Counted from the first letter of the stretch, positions 18,917-27,861 are shown. The stretch is DNA of 64,000 nucleotides from Clostridia bacterium (GCA_026414765.1 JAOAIJ010000022.1:1-64000); one strand, 5' to 3'. Made by a program: numbers and translations. The notes: generated by a model from the sequence alone, not told the origin.

Positions 18917-20584
18917 TCACTCTACAGTTACATCTTTATAGTAATACTTAAGTATCTGCTCATATGTGAAACCTGCCTTAGCCATTCCCTTTGCACCCTC
19001 CTGACTCATTCCCACACCATGTCCCCAACCCTTTCCTGTAAAAGTGTAGTTAACAGGAACAGCCTGAACGGTTTTTTTGACGCCATCTTTGCCTATAATA
19101 AGAATGTTCCCTTTTACTGCTGTAGCCTTAACTCCATTTGCAGTCATTACCTTCCTGTTTCCAGCCTGTATTGTCCTTTTAGTGTTATTCAGGGCTTTTA
19201 CAGTGACATCTGCATCGGAAGTCATAGTATACATATTGCTGCTTAGCCCAAAAGCGGTTCTAAATGTCTCCCTAGGGTAAGTATAATTATCTTTTGTTCC
19301 TTTTACTTCAAGCTCAAGTATCCTTTTAGCAGCAGTAAGCTTGTTTATGCTTATGCCTGTAACATCCCCAACATCCCTGCTCTTTGATTTTTTAGTAGTT
19401 TCTGCAATTTTTGCTGCAGTTATAGTCTTTGTCCAGTAATAATGTGAAGATGTATCAGGTTCATATTTATCCTCTACACTTTTTAAATAAGGGTATTCCG
19501 TACCCCATACATTTTCTACGTCTTCTGTCCATCCTCCGCTTGAAGCAAAAAACACAGTAGTCGCGGGCCTTCCGTTATATTTTACTATCTTGCCTTTTGT
19601 TTCATCCACAGCTTTATTTGCAGCAGCTTTCTCTGCGTCATATCCGCCTTTCCCCTCGCTCTGATCCCCATACATCTGACAGTGTGTTTTTGGACATAAA
19701 TCAAAATTCCATTTACTATGCCCCCCAATACGTGTCAATGCATATGTCCTTGCTACCACAGCTTGAGCTTTTAGTGCCTCTGACGGTGAATATGATTCTA
19801 TTTCTTCAGGTACTACCCCATATACATATTGTTCAAAAGGTACAATATTTATAAGTGTCATATCACTACCTGAAAGTCTTCTTATCTCCAGATCCCCTCT
19901 GTATCTTAATCCGTTCACCCTAAATATTTCTCCTGATGTACCTGCTTTCGGATGCAATTGTAACTTATTCACCGAATTTGCAAAAACCATCAATACATTT
20001 CCTGATTTTGATTCTATAACGACCCTGTAGTTATCCGGCTGAACCACACTGCATGTTCCAGTACCGGTTACTGTTTCAACAGCTGCTATTCCAGTCTGAG
20101 CAGATATCTGATCCGGGTAAAAGCCTGTCCATACCTGCCATGCATCAATAAATACCGGATATGCAGTAATTCCTGCCTGTTTAAGTATTTCTACCTGTTG
20201 ACTTGCAGAAATATAATCCGGGTATACACCACCTGCCTGAATATGAAAAGGCCCTATTTTTTCACCTGCAGAAGTTGTTGAAGAAGCAGGGTTATACTCT
20301 GTCAGCTTACCGGAATTGTTCAGATAGTAGCTGTCTTTTCTGATTGCCAGCTCCTCATTGACTTGCTGATCATATATAACATTGAAATTATTGTCCTTGT
20401 AGTATCCAATCTGAAGTCCCCCTTCAGCACTGACAATAAAACTGCTTAATGCTGTGCCCTCGTAAAAGAGTCCTACCCTTACCTTTTCAGGTATTGTTAT
20501 GGTAGCGGCGTATAGGCCCATGCCAGAAAGCATGATTATTACAACCAGAACCAGTGCTAATGCTATCTTTACGTACCTGATCAT
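18917..20584 (-). CDS. SpoIID/LytB-domain cell-wall protein
   Basis: SpoIID/LytB proteins act outside the cell on peptidoglycan, as lytic transglycosylases in sporulation or as amidase enhancers. The 555 residues have an N-terminal membrane or signal helix (IALALVLVVIIMLSGMGLYA), a SPOR-like region (about 110-160), and the SpoIID domain from about 225 with GVVPEEIESYSPSEALKAQA, VVARTYAL, a cysteine pair (LCPKTHCQ), TVFFASSGGWTEDVENVWG and the C-terminal GKGWGHGVGMSQEGAKGM motif. It is longer than SpoIID itself, so it is a paralogue. The start follows GGAGG. The 261 bases upstream hold no further gene. Confidence 0.93.
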   Translation of the reverse strand: MIRYVKIALALVLVVIIMLSGMGLYAATITIPEKVRVGLFYEGTALSSFIVSAEGGLQIGYYKDNNFNVIYDQQVNEELAIRKDSYYLNNSGKLTEYNPASSTTSAGEKIGPFHIQAGGVYPDYISASQQVEILKQAGITAYPVFIDAWQVWTGFYPDQISAQTGIAAVETVTGTGTCSVVQPDNYRVVIESKSGNVLMVFANSVNKLQLHPKAGTSGEIFRVNGLRYRGDLEIRRLSGSDMTLINIVPFEQYVYGVVPEEIESYSPSEALKAQAVVARTYALTRIGGHSKWNFDLCPKTHCQMYGDQSEGKGGYDAEKAAANKAVDETKGKIVKYNGRPATTVFFASSGGWTEDVENVWGTEYPYLKSVEDKYEPDTSSHYYWTKTITAAKIAETTKKSKSRDVGDVTGISINKLTAAKRILELEVKGTKDNYTYPRETFRTAFGLSSNMYTMTSDADVTVKALNNTKRTIQAGNRKVMTANGVKATAVKGNILIIGKDGVKKTVQAVPVNYTFTGKGWGHGVGMSQEGAKGMAKAGFTYEQILKYYYKDVTVE

Positions 20585-20845
20585 TTTGACCTCCGTTTAT
20601 CATATGTAAAATAAATAGTGACTCTAAATAATCTGTTTTCGTTTGTTAATATGACACCTTATATAATATTTCGACGAAATACTATGCTTTCCTTTCGTTT
20701 TTTTCTTTTTTAATATTTTTGTAACATATGTTCTAGGCACTATCCTGAATCAACCTTTCCAGCATTAATGTATCGATAAACCTGTCCTCCATAAACCGAC
20801 TCAAGCCCACGATCGGCGTACAATTTTCATTTATAAACAAAATAT

Positions 20846-20874
20846 TTGACACATATTACCCGAAGTGTTATTAT
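20846..20874 (+). promoter_or_regulatory. Promoter of the lysine-riboswitch/dapA operon
   Basis: TTGACA (20846-20851), a 17-base spacer and TATTAT (20869-20874) on the plus strand. An alternative -10 box TATAAT lies at 20931-20936 but lacks a good -35 box. Confidence 0.75.
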
Positions 20875-20943
20875 TATAAAAACATATAATTCCATATGAA
20901 ATTAAGAGAACTTTTTTATAGTTTGATAAATATAATAGTAATA

Positions 20944-21111
20944 CGATAGAGGTGCGTTTTTCAAAAGTACATGTGCAGAAAATGATGGGATTTAGCGAAG
21001 CATATGAAAAGGGAAAGACGCCGAAGGGGATATATTCCCATAAATATATCCCCTGGTTCTACAGTAAATAGCTGTATAACTGTCATCAAATACCTTGATG
21101 GAGCGCTATCT
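20944..21111 (+). promoter_or_regulatory. Lysine riboswitch (L box)
   Basis: The 168-base leader shows the L-box landmarks: GATAGAGGTGCG at the 5' side of P1, AAAAGTA, GGGAAAGACGCCGAAGGGG, a long P4-like hairpin (GGGGATATATTCCC and pairing arm), an AGCTGTA...TGTCA segment and a closing GGAGCGCTATC that pairs with the 5' side. It is followed by a perfect intrinsic terminator, so lysine should cause premature termination upstream of dapA. Confidence 0.94.
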
Positions 21112-21147
21112 GTTCATTTTACAAAGCATTATGTCAGTTTTGTATTG

Positions 21148-21179
21148 AACTGTTGGTACTTCATACCAACAGTTTTTTT
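21148..21179 (+). terminator. Riboswitch-controlled terminator upstream of dapA
   Basis: AACTGTTGGTA (21148-21158) pairs perfectly with TACCAACAGTT (21164-21174), then a run of seven T residues. An upstream CAGTTTTG could instead pair with part of the 5' arm (CAGTT with AACTG) as the antiterminator. Confidence 0.93.
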
Positions 21180-21236
21180 AGTTTATTTATTTATCATATG
21201 GAAAAATAACTATATCAAAATGAGAGGATGTTTAAA

Positions 21237-22115
21237 ATGAGAAAACCTATCTTTACAGGTTCTTGTGTAGCTGTTGTCACTCCTTTTACCGATGATGGCA
21301 TTGATTTTAGCAAACTTGAAGAACTTATAGAGTTTCAGATCAAGGAAGGTACTGATGCAATCGTAATATGCGGAACTACAGGTGAAGCTTCAACCATGCC
21401 GGACGAAGAGCATAAATCAGCTATAAAGTTTGCAGTAGACAAGGTGAATAAAAGAATCCCTGTAATTGCCGGTACAGGCAGCAACGATACCCGTCATGCT
21501 ATTGAACTCAGCAAATATGCAGAAGAAGTCGGTTCGGATGCTATTCTTACTGTAACACCTTACTATAATAAAACTACACAAAAGGGTTTGTATGAGCATT
21601 TTAAAGTTATAGCAAACAGTATAAAAATACCTGCAATATTATATAATGTTCCTTCAAGAACAAATCTGAATATAAGTCCCGAAACGATAAAGGCACTGTC
21701 AGAAATAGAAAATATTGTTGCTATAAAAGAATGCAATTTTTCTCAGGTAGGAGATATTATTAATCTGTGCGGTGACAACTTCGCCATATATTCAGGTGAA
21801 GATGGTGCTGTCGTACCCTTCCTGTCCATGGGAGGAAAGGGAGTAATTTCGGTCATGGCAAATATTATACCGAAGGATACACATGATATGGTAGTAAAAT
21901 ATCTTAGCGGTGATATTGAAGGCAGCCGGAAACTCCAGCTCAAGACCCTAGATCTGATAAAAGCATTATTTATTGAAGTCAGTCCTGTTCCGGTTAAGAC
22001 CGCTATGAATCTAATGGGAATGAATGTTGGAAAATACCGTATGCCTCTGGTGGATATGAGTGAGAAAAACCTTGAAATACTGAAAGCAGAATTGAAAAAC
22101 TACGGACTTATCTAG
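21237..22115 (+). CDS. dapA: 4-hydroxy-tetrahydrodipicolinate synthase DapA
   Basis: It condenses pyruvate with aspartate semialdehyde, the first committed step to lysine and diaminopimelate. The 292 residues show GTTGEASTM (active-site Thr pair), [14 protein letters not shown], the Tyr of LYNVPSRT and the Schiff-base lysine in VAIKECN (near 163). The start at 21237 follows GAGAGG with correct spacing; an ATG three codons earlier abuts that site. It is controlled by the lysine riboswitch and is first in the dapA-dapB-ACT operon. Confidence 0.97.
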   Translation: MRKPIFTGSCVAVVTPFTDDGIDFSKLEELIEFQIKEGTDAIVICGTTGEASTMPDEEHKSAIKFAVDKVNKRIPVIAGTGSNDTRHAIELSKYAEEVGSDAILTVTPYYNKTTQKGLYEHFKVIANSIKIPAILYNVPSRTNLNISPETIKALSEIENIVAIKECNFSQVGDIINLCGDNFAIYSGEDGAVVPFLSMGGKGVISVMANIIPKDTHDMVVKYLSGDIEGSRKLQLKTLDLIKALFIEVSPVPVKTAMNLMGMNVGKYRMPLVDMSEKNLEILKAELKNYGLI

Positions 22116-22222
22116 TCCTGTTTGCAGCTAAAAGTTTAGTGTTTCGAATATGTATATAAATTACACTTTTTACCTAAATACTAAACAAACACATTAAACT
22201 AAAAGAAGGAAGTGAATATCAA

Positions 22223-22981
22223 ATGATAAATGTATTAATGAGCGGATGCAATGGAAAGATGGGTCAGGTTATTACCAGGCTGGCCTCAGAAGATAATGAA
22301 CTCAAGATAGCGGCAGGATATGATATTAGTAATACTATCAGTAATCCATATCCAGTATTCACTAATATAAGCAGTTGTGATGTAAATGTAGATGTAATCA
22401 TAGATTTTTCTAACCCCGCAGCCTTTGAAAGTCTCCTGGAATTTGCCTTATCAAAAAAAATACCTTTAGTCATGGCAACAACAGGTCTTTCTCAAAGCAA
22501 TATAAAAATGCTTGAATCTGCTTCCAAACAGATTCCAGTATTCTTTTCCGCCAACATGTCACTGGGAGTAAACTTGCTTATAGATCTTGTAAAAAAGGCG
22601 GCAAGAATTCTGGAAAGTAATTTTGATATAGAAATAATAGAAAAACATCATAATCAGAAAGTAGATGCTCCAAGTGGCACTGCTCTTGCAATAGCAGATG
22701 CAATCAACACTGTTCTGGAACAAAAGCATGAGTATATGTACGACAGGCATTCCCGTAGGAAAAAGAGAAGTAAAACTGAAATAGGAATACATGCAGTTCG
22801 GGGTGGAACAATAGTAGGAGATCACTCTGTGATATTCGCCGGCAATGATGAAATAATAGAAATCAACCATACGGCTACGTCTAAGGAAATTTTTGCAGTA
22901 GGAGCTCTGAGAGCGGCAAAGTTCCTGTTTGATAAAAAACCGGGAATATACGATATGGCCAGCCTTATAGGCAAAGATTAA
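22223..22981 (+). CDS. dapB: 4-hydroxy-tetrahydrodipicolinate reductase DapB
   Basis: It is the second enzyme of the lysine branch and uses NAD(P)H. The 252 residues show the dinucleotide-binding start VLMSGCNGKMGQ, IDFSNPAAF, ATTGLSQ, the catalytic HHNQKVDAPSGTA motif with the histidine pair and Lys, and the IGIHAVRGGTIVGDH segment. The start follows AGGAAGTG. It lies 107 bases after dapA on the same strand and is presumably under the same riboswitch. Confidence 0.97.
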   Translation: MINVLMSGCNGKMGQVITRLASEDNELKIAAGYDISNTISNPYPVFTNISSCDVNVDVIIDFSNPAAFESLLEFALSKKIPLVMATTGLSQSNIKMLESASKQIPVFFSANMSLGVNLLIDLVKKAARILESNFDIEIIEKHHNQKVDAPSGTALAIADAINTVLEQKHEYMYDRHSRRKKRSKTEIGIHAVRGGTIVGDHSVIFAGNDEIIEINHTATSKEIFAVGALRAAKFLFDKKPGIYDMASLIGKD

Positions 22982-23073
22982 AGAAGAATACAGAATTAGT
23001 TCGTCCAGCAGCTTAAGCCTAGTCTGTCAAAGCATCTGAGATATTTTTTGAATTGAAAGGAATGATGGTTAAT

Positions 23074-23547
23074 ATGTCTAAAAATCCTGTAACTGATATT
23101 TCTGTTACATATAATGTAGCTTTGGTTACTGTAGATAATCTTCCAAACAACCTGAAGATTATTTCAGATATTTTCAACTCTATAGCCGAGCAAAAAATAA
23201 GTATCGATATGATTAGCCAGGCTCCTCCCTATAGAGGAGTAATAAATATTTCCTTCAGTATTTCAGCCGATGACCTGGTAAAAACTTTAAGCATTTTAAA
23301 TAGCTTTAAAAAAGTAGTTCCCAATCTTAATATCGAAGTAGACTCAGACAATACCAAGCTGTCAGTATATGGAGAATCAATGAAAAATTTACCCGGAGTA
23401 GCAGCAGCACTTTTTACAATTCTTGCTTCAAACGGAATTGAGATAAAGCTGGTTACTACCTCTGAAGTTGATATATCATATCTTATTTATGAAAAAGATG
23501 TAGACAGAGCTATTGAGGCAATAAAAAACAAATATGACATAACATAA
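23074..23547 (+). CDS. Orphan ACT-domain protein related to the regulatory tail of aspartate kinase
   Basis: About 157 residues forming two tandem ACT domains: VALVTVDNLPNNLKIISDIFNSI near the start and LSVYGESMKNLPGVAAALFTILASNGIEI from about 100, ending with the aspartokinase-like VTTSEVDISYLI and a terminal helix. There is no kinase domain. In aspartate kinase these domains bind lysine or threonine. Its place as third gene of a lysine-riboswitch operon suggests an amino-acid sensor or a separately encoded regulatory subunit; this is inference. The start is uncertain: AAAGGA is followed by several in-frame start codons (TTG 23053, ATG 23062, 23065, 23074). Confidence 0.82.
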   Translation: MSKNPVTDISVTYNVALVTVDNLPNNLKIISDIFNSIAEQKISIDMISQAPPYRGVINISFSISADDLVKTLSILNSFKKVVPNLNIEVDSDNTKLSVYGESMKNLPGVAAALFTILASNGIEIKLVTTSEVDISYLIYEKDVDRAIEAIKNKYDIT

Positions 23548-23578
23548 AAGAAACCGCTTAAGCGGTTTCTTTTATGTT
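23541..23578. terminator. Bidirectional terminator after the dap operon
   Basis: A perfect 38-base palindrome centred on CCGCTT/AAGCGG with AAAAGAAA and TTTCTTTT arms. It ends the ACT-domain gene (its stop lies inside) and also faces the convergent YesL-like gene. Confidence 0.88.
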
Positions 23579-23609
23579 TAAATGTATCAAGGCTAACTAT
23601 TAAAGCTTT

Positions 23610-24461
23610 TCATTCCTGAACTACTGCATTTTTACCTGTATTTTCAGCTTTATCAATCATATACTTTTTCAACTTAGGGTATACAAAGAAATTTGTAATA
23701 AGTCCAATTAAACTCATTGTGATTAATGGAAACAGTATAATACCTATTGGAGGATATATAAGGAACGTAATACCCAGAATTAAAGCACATATCACCAAAA
23801 TACCCAGATTAGGCAGAAAGCCGATCAATGCAAATATCAAAGCATTCTTATATATCTGCTTAATACTCAACTTAAATGTAACCATCATTGGGTAAATATA
23901 CATATGCATCATTATATAGGTTATGAACGCTAAGATTAAAAAGCCGCTGGCAAGTGTAAAGAATATGTTGCCATTGTCCTTTCCCATTGTAATGTATATA
24001 TTTATGTCCAGACCGATAACCAGTATAATAAACAGATCAATTATTGACACTATTAACCCCTGTTTCATATTCTTCAATGTATTTTCTTTAAAATCCCACC
24101 AAATAAAAGCATGCTCTTCGCGGGCATAGTTTCTGAGCACATAAGTAAACCCAGCTTGTGCCGGCCCTATTGTTATTAATGGAATACATAAGAAAATTGA
24201 GCCAAAGGCAAACTTCAGCACAAAGTCGATAAAAATACTGTCTGACAACATCTTTCTAAAATAGAAACTGTTAACTATGTAAATCATTGTAATTATAGCC
24301 GGAATATTAAACAAGCAAAAGAGAAGATTCAATCTCATTAAATTCCAGAATTTCCGCCCTAAAATTTCGAAAAACACTTTTATCCTTGGTTTTGGTGGCC
24401 CATCCTTTGGAACGCCAGGCCCATGTTTTGTGTAATCAAAAAGTCCAAAAAAACCTGCCAT
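23610..24461 (-). CDS. YesL-like (DUF624) membrane protein
   Basis: A 283-residue membrane protein with five or six predicted helices. The N-terminus MAGFFGLFDYTKHGPGVPKD and the following FWNLMRLNLLFCLFNIPAI are typical of the DUF624/YesL family, often linked to carbohydrate uptake loci in Firmicutes; no function is proven. The charged C-terminal tail (YPKLKKYMIDKAENTGKNA) is cytoplasmic in most models. The start at 24461 follows AAGGGG; an 18-codon in-frame extension has no site. There are no sugar genes next to it here. Confidence 0.82.
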   Translation of the reverse strand: MAGFFGLFDYTKHGPGVPKDGPPKPRIKVFFEILGRKFWNLMRLNLLFCLFNIPAIITMIYIVNSFYFRKMLSDSIFIDFVLKFAFGSIFLCIPLITIGPAQAGFTYVLRNYAREEHAFIWWDFKENTLKNMKQGLIVSIIDLFIILVIGLDINIYITMGKDNGNIFFTLASGFLILAFITYIMMHMYIYPMMVTFKLSIKQIYKNALIFALIGFLPNLGILVICALILGITFLIYPPIGIILFPLITMSLIGLITNFFVYPKLKKYMIDKAENTGKNAVVQE

Positions 24462-24658
24462 TTTATCTTTCCCCTTTATAGTATAGTAAAAACTTTGCTG
24501 AATAGCAGCAAGCATGTTTAGTAACTAACACATTAATTACTATCAACAATTCATTACTGCATGTGCTGTATGCTATGTCCATTTTACCAATTACTTCTCC
24601 TTTATTCAATACAATTTATTACCATAAGAAGTTTCCGAATTTTTTATACTAAAAAGTA

Positions 24659-24687
24659 TTGACACAATGACCAGATGCTAGTATAAT
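24659..24687 (+). promoter_or_regulatory. Consensus sigma-A promoter of tRNA-Leu
   Basis: TTGACA (24659-24664) and TATAAT (24682-24687) with a 17-base spacer, 31 bases before the tRNA. Both boxes match the consensus perfectly. Confidence 0.92.
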
Positions 24688-24718
24688 TGATTTTGCTGAT
24701 TGAACACAAATTGAATAC

Positions 24719-24801
24719 GCGAGGATGGCGGAACTGGCAGACGCGCACGTTTGAGGGGCGTGTGGGAGACCGTGTGGGTTCAAGTCCCACTCTTCGCACC
24801 A
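24719..24801 (+). tRNA. tRNA-Leu (GAG anticodon)
   Basis: Acceptor stem GCGAGGA/TCTTCGC, D-arm GCGGAACTGGCAGACGC, anticodon stem CACGT/GCGTG around loop TTGAGGG (anticodon GAG), a long variable arm as expected for leucine, T-arm GGGTTCAAGTCCC and an encoded CCA. Confidence 0.96.
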
Positions 24802-24804
24802 AAT

Positions 24805-24837
24805 AGAATCTTTCGAAAAGGAAGATTCTTTTTTTTT
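24805..24837 (+). terminator. Terminator of tRNA-Leu
   Basis: AGAATCTT (24805-24812) pairs with AAGATTCT (24822-24829), followed by nine T residues. Confidence 0.9.
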
Positions 24838-24904
24838 GCCTAGGAAGTGATGTATATGGAAAATTACTGGTGGCAGGATTATGATAATTATCAATAAAAC
24901 TTAA

Positions 24905-24935
24905 ATGGTGCATGGCAAAATCCCCAATGCACCAT
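24905..24935 (-). terminator. Probable terminator of the DUF3795 gene
   Basis: ATGGTGCAT (24905-24913) pairs with ATGCACCAT (24927-24935); on the minus strand TTTAAGTTTTATTG follows, a moderate T-run. Confidence 0.6.
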
Positions 24936-24989
24936 CAAATATAACAAATATCTTTTCCTGGCTTCCTCAGTTCTAAACCCTGGCTTGGT

Positions 24990-25262
24990 TTAGTATTGCA
25001 CTCCTTCTTTCGCCCACTTTTTGCACATTTCAATCCTTGCCCCATTATCGCCATGCTCCTCGTGATAGGAGTATTCGTAAAGCTGCTTGCATGGCATTTC
25101 TGCACACTGACCGCAATGACTGTGACCTTTGTTCTGACAACATACAGCTACAGGACACTCCCCATGAAAAGGATGTCCGTTTGTTTCCACACAACCGCCA
25201 CAATTACATGGTTCCTTATAAGAGCATTCACTGCATAATAGACCACATCTTGATTCCACCAT
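24990..25262 (-). CDS. Cysteine-rich DUF3795-type protein
   Basis: A 90-residue protein with thirteen cysteines and several histidines (CGLLCSECSYKEPCNCGGC; CPVAVCCQNKGHSHCGQCAEMPC). This is the DUF3795 pattern, presumed to bind zinc or an iron-sulphur cluster; no function is known. There is no signal peptide. The start at 25262 follows AAGGTGG. It is a single-gene unit; a decayed gene lies just upstream. Confidence 0.85.
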   Translation of the reverse strand: MVESRCGLLCSECSYKEPCNCGGCVETNGHPFHGECPVAVCCQNKGHSHCGQCAEMPCKQLYEYSYHEEHGDNGARIEMCKKWAKEGVQY

Positions 25263-25308
25263 AGTAAACCACCTTTTTTGCTTTATTCTATCACACTAAA
25301 CAAGACAC

Positions 25309-25482
25309 CTATATGTCATGTTCATAATTCATAATAATTTTTTTGCCTTGTCCTTTTATTTCATCAACCAAATCAATGAGAGCACCGACTCCTGCGGTTC
25401 AACCATACTATTCTTTGGAGTTTGCAAGCTGTCCACGCACTTTTATCAAGCTTATAGCCATCAGCTATGAAAATTCCTCCAT
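25309..25482 (-). pseudogene. Small gene broken by three in-frame stops
   Basis: On the minus strand one frame reads coherently for 57 codons: MEEFS-stop-LMAISLIKVRGQLANSKE-stop-YG-stop-TAGVGALIDLVDEIKGQG and on to a final stop at 25309. The internal stops are TAG, TAG and TGA, each one base from a sensible codon. The two halves look like parts of one helical protein. I do not recognise the family. The mixture of stop types argues for decay rather than recoding. Confidence 0.65.
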
Positions 25483-25509
25483 CACCCCCTGGTGTTTCTT
25501 TCTAATGAT

Positions 25510-25539
25510 AAAAAAAGCCCTCAAGCTAATTCTTGAGGG
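25510..25539 (-). terminator. Terminator of the MATE operon
   Basis: CCCTCAAG/CTTGAGGG with a 6-base loop, followed by TTTTTT on the minus strand, 80 bases after the MATE stop. Confidence 0.85.
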
Positions 25540-25618
25540 TAATTCATAAAATTGAAGCTAACTTTCTTATAATAAATTAACTTCGTTACAAGAGGGAAAC
25601 ATTACTATATGAATTAAG

Positions 25619-27010
25619 TTAATTAATTTGACTTACAAGATTGTTTACCCATTTTCCAGAGAACATCCTTCTTAATCCGAACACAAGTCTGACCACCTCT
25701 TCCAGTGAAAGCAGCAGATAAACCCAGTGTACCGGCAGGTCTAAAACAAATGCAGCTATCAGTCCTGATGGGACTCCAACTATCCATGTGGCAGTTGATT
25801 CCATTGCAAACACATATTTGCTGTCTCCTCCACTTGAAAGTATACCTCCCGCTATAATCATGTTCGATACCTTAACCCATAAGAAGAATGAGAATACTAT
25901 AAGCAAGTATTGAGCATATACTTCCGCTTCTGAAGAGATATTATAAACTTTTATGTAAAACCTTGAAATCAAAATCACTATAGCACCTGATACGGCAGCA
26001 AATGTAATACCGAGCTTTACAATCTTTTTTGCATAAACAATTGCTTTATCCTCTTCGTTTGCTCCTATAGCATTCCCTATAATTACTCCGGCTGCGCATG
26101 AAAGGCCCGAGAGTACTCCTACTGCCAATCCCTGGATTGGAAAAGTAATAGCCATAGCTGTGTATTCACTAGTTCCTATTCTTCCATATATAAGGTTATA
26201 CATTGTTTCTCCAAAAACCCATAACATTTCTGTAAGTAATATCGGGTATGTGGTTTTTACGAAACTGTTTACCAGGGATTTTGACATCCCGCGCATATTT
26301 TTGATAGAAACTGCCCCAGGCAGTTTTAATATGTATATTGAAGAAATAATTATTATTAACTCGATGATACGCGAAATTGTTGTTGCAACAGCTGCTCCTT
26401 CTATGCCAAGCTCCGGGAAACCGAATTTACCGAATATGAAAACATAATTCAAAATAACATTACATACCACTGCTGCCATACTTGCCGCCATCGGGATCTT
26501 GACATGCGCCGTAGATCTTAATATTGATGAATATACAATTGTCAGTGTAGTAGGTATATAACTGTAAGCAACTATCCTCAAAAACTTGACTCCATTAGAT
26601 ATTACTTCTGGATCGGTAGTAAATATACCTACACATGCTTTGGGAGCAAGTATTGCAGCCAGTACGAAAACTACCGTTAATACGCCGCCTACCGATAAAC
26701 CAAGGCCTAGCAATTGTCCTATCTTTTCCTTATCTTTTTTACCCCAGAACTGTGCTGTGTATATTCCTATTCCTGAAGCCAAACCACTCAATATAACTGT
26801 AAGTATGGTTATTACCCTGTTGCTTATACCAACGGCAGCAATTGATGATTCACCAAGCTGGCCTACCATTATCTGATCGGTCATATTAAGGGTCATCATT
26901 ATTATACTTTGAAGAGCGATAGGTATGGAAATCTTCAATATATGCTTATTCATTTCACTGTTTTGTACTTTGTCCAGTCTTTGTCCGTTTTTACTTATTA
27001 ACCCCATCAT
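25619..27010 (-). CDS. MATE-family multidrug efflux transporter
   Basis: A 463-residue membrane protein with about twelve helices in two related halves, and the family patterns ISIPIALQSIIMMTLNMTDQIMVG at the N-terminus and FAMESTATWIVGVPSGL in the second half. MATE pumps export drugs or metabolites with Na+ or H+ antiport. It lies 22 bases downstream of a TrmB-type regulator gene whose promoter carries a perfect palindrome, so it is probably the pump that regulator controls. The start follows GGAG. The substrate is unknown. Confidence 0.94.
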   Translation of the reverse strand: MMGLISKNGQRLDKVQNSEMNKHILKISIPIALQSIIMMTLNMTDQIMVGQLGESSIAAVGISNRVITILTVILSGLASGIGIYTAQFWGKKDKEKIGQLLGLGLSVGGVLTVVFVLAAILAPKACVGIFTTDPEVISNGVKFLRIVAYSYIPTTLTIVYSSILRSTAHVKIPMAASMAAVVCNVILNYVFIFGKFGFPELGIEGAAVATTISRIIELIIIISSIYILKLPGAVSIKNMRGMSKSLVNSFVKTTYPILLTEMLWVFGETMYNLIYGRIGTSEYTAMAITFPIQGLAVGVLSGLSCAAGVIIGNAIGANEEDKAIVYAKKIVKLGITFAAVSGAIVILISRFYIKVYNISSEAEVYAQYLLIVFSFFLWVKVSNMIIAGGILSSGGDSKYVFAMESTATWIVGVPSGLIAAFVLDLPVHWVYLLLSLEEVVRLVFGLRRMFSGKWVNNLVSQIN

Positions 27011-27032
27011 CTTGATTCTCCTTTATTACAAA

Positions 27033-27818
27033 TTAAACATCACTTTCTCTTTCCACTATCGTGTTTAGTAATATATCTTTATCTACTATTTCACCCTTTC
27101 CCCTGTTTTTTAGTCGCAGCATATATACATCATGATGGATATGTTCTGAGACAATCCGCGTAAGAAGCCTGTTTTCAGTAAATATTCCAATATAATCACT
27201 TCTTTGCTCATTGCTGGAAATAAGTGATTTTTTATTATCAACAACAAGCATAAGTCTTTCATCTCCACATTTTTCATAACTATTCCCATGTGAATAAACT
27301 TCTACAGGCAAACCTTTTGTATCAAGTTCCGTAAAGCTGAAAACTATTGTTCTTACCCCTCTGGCATCTGCGTCCAGAATTTCCTTCTTAAATAACTCAA
27401 GATCAAATTCTGTGTTTATATATATTTCTGCTTCTGCATCTTCAATAAGTTCTTTAGTCTTTGTAATTATTTTGTCATAACCTTCAATATTCAGGAATCT
27501 GTTTTCTACAGGCTTTTTATCCATACTCTTAATTTTTTCTCTGACTTTATCTGCCGTTTTTACAAAATCCCTTTTTAGCTGTTCTATCAGAGTTTCCGGA
27601 TCTTTAGGCTCATATTCGCTTGATTCTCCTGGGACAAGGTAAATACAGCCTCTTTGGTTTAGATTATCAAGAGCAGCATATACAGTAGATCTGGAAAGGT
27701 TTAGTATCTTAGCAATTTTGTAGCCGTTAGCTCTACCCTGGCTTACAAGAGTAATATATACCGCAGCTTCAGTCCTGGAAAAATTCAAGCCCATCAGCTC
27801 TTCAATCAAGTCTTCCAT
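27033..27818 (-). CDS. TrmB-type transcriptional regulator
   Basis: A 261-residue regulator with an N-terminal winged helix (about 5-70; LGLNFSRTEAAVYITLVSQG is replaced here by LMGLNFSRTEAAVYIT and ANGYKIAKILNLSRSTVYAALDNL) and a C-terminal effector domain resembling the TrmB/phospholipase-D-like fold. The family responds to sugars in archaea but is broad in bacteria. Its own promoter overlaps a 25-base palindrome, so autoregulation together with the downstream MATE pump is likely. The start follows AAAGGGGG. Confidence 0.9.
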   Translation of the reverse strand: MEDLIEELMGLNFSRTEAAVYITLVSQGRANGYKIAKILNLSRSTVYAALDNLNQRGCIYLVPGESSEYEPKDPETLIEQLKRDFVKTADKVREKIKSMDKKPVENRFLNIEGYDKIITKTKELIEDAEAEIYINTEFDLELFKKEILDADARGVRTIVFSFTELDTKGLPVEVYSHGNSYEKCGDERLMLVVDNKKSLISSNEQRSDYIGIFTENRLLTRIVSEHIHHDVYMLRLKNRGKGEIVDKDILLNTIVERESDV

Positions 27819-27832
27819 AATAGCCCCCTTTC

Positions 27833-27857
27833 TTAGTAGTACATTGTGTACTACTAA
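27833..27857. promoter_or_regulatory. Palindromic operator of the TrmB-MATE operon
   Basis: TTAGTAGTACA, 3 bases, then TGTACTACTAA: a perfect inverted repeat with 11-base arms. It covers the predicted transcription start region between the -10 box and the ribosome site, a repressor position. Confidence 0.82.
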
Positions 27858-27861
27858 CTAT

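Noticed and set aside
21004-21240. A 78-codon open frame on the plus strand before dapA
   Set aside because: It lies across the lysine riboswitch and terminator, has no ribosome site and no protein-like composition.
24644-24913. Two open frames of 81-89 codons on the minus strand
   Set aside because: They read through tRNA-Leu and its promoter on the opposite strand.
25309-25482. Stop-codon read-through (selenocysteine or pyrrolysine) in the broken small gene
   Set aside because: Both TAG and TGA interrupt the frame and no insertion element is visible; decay is simpler.
25343-25549. A 68-codon plus-strand frame
   Set aside because: It is the antisense shadow of the decayed minus-strand gene and a terminator.
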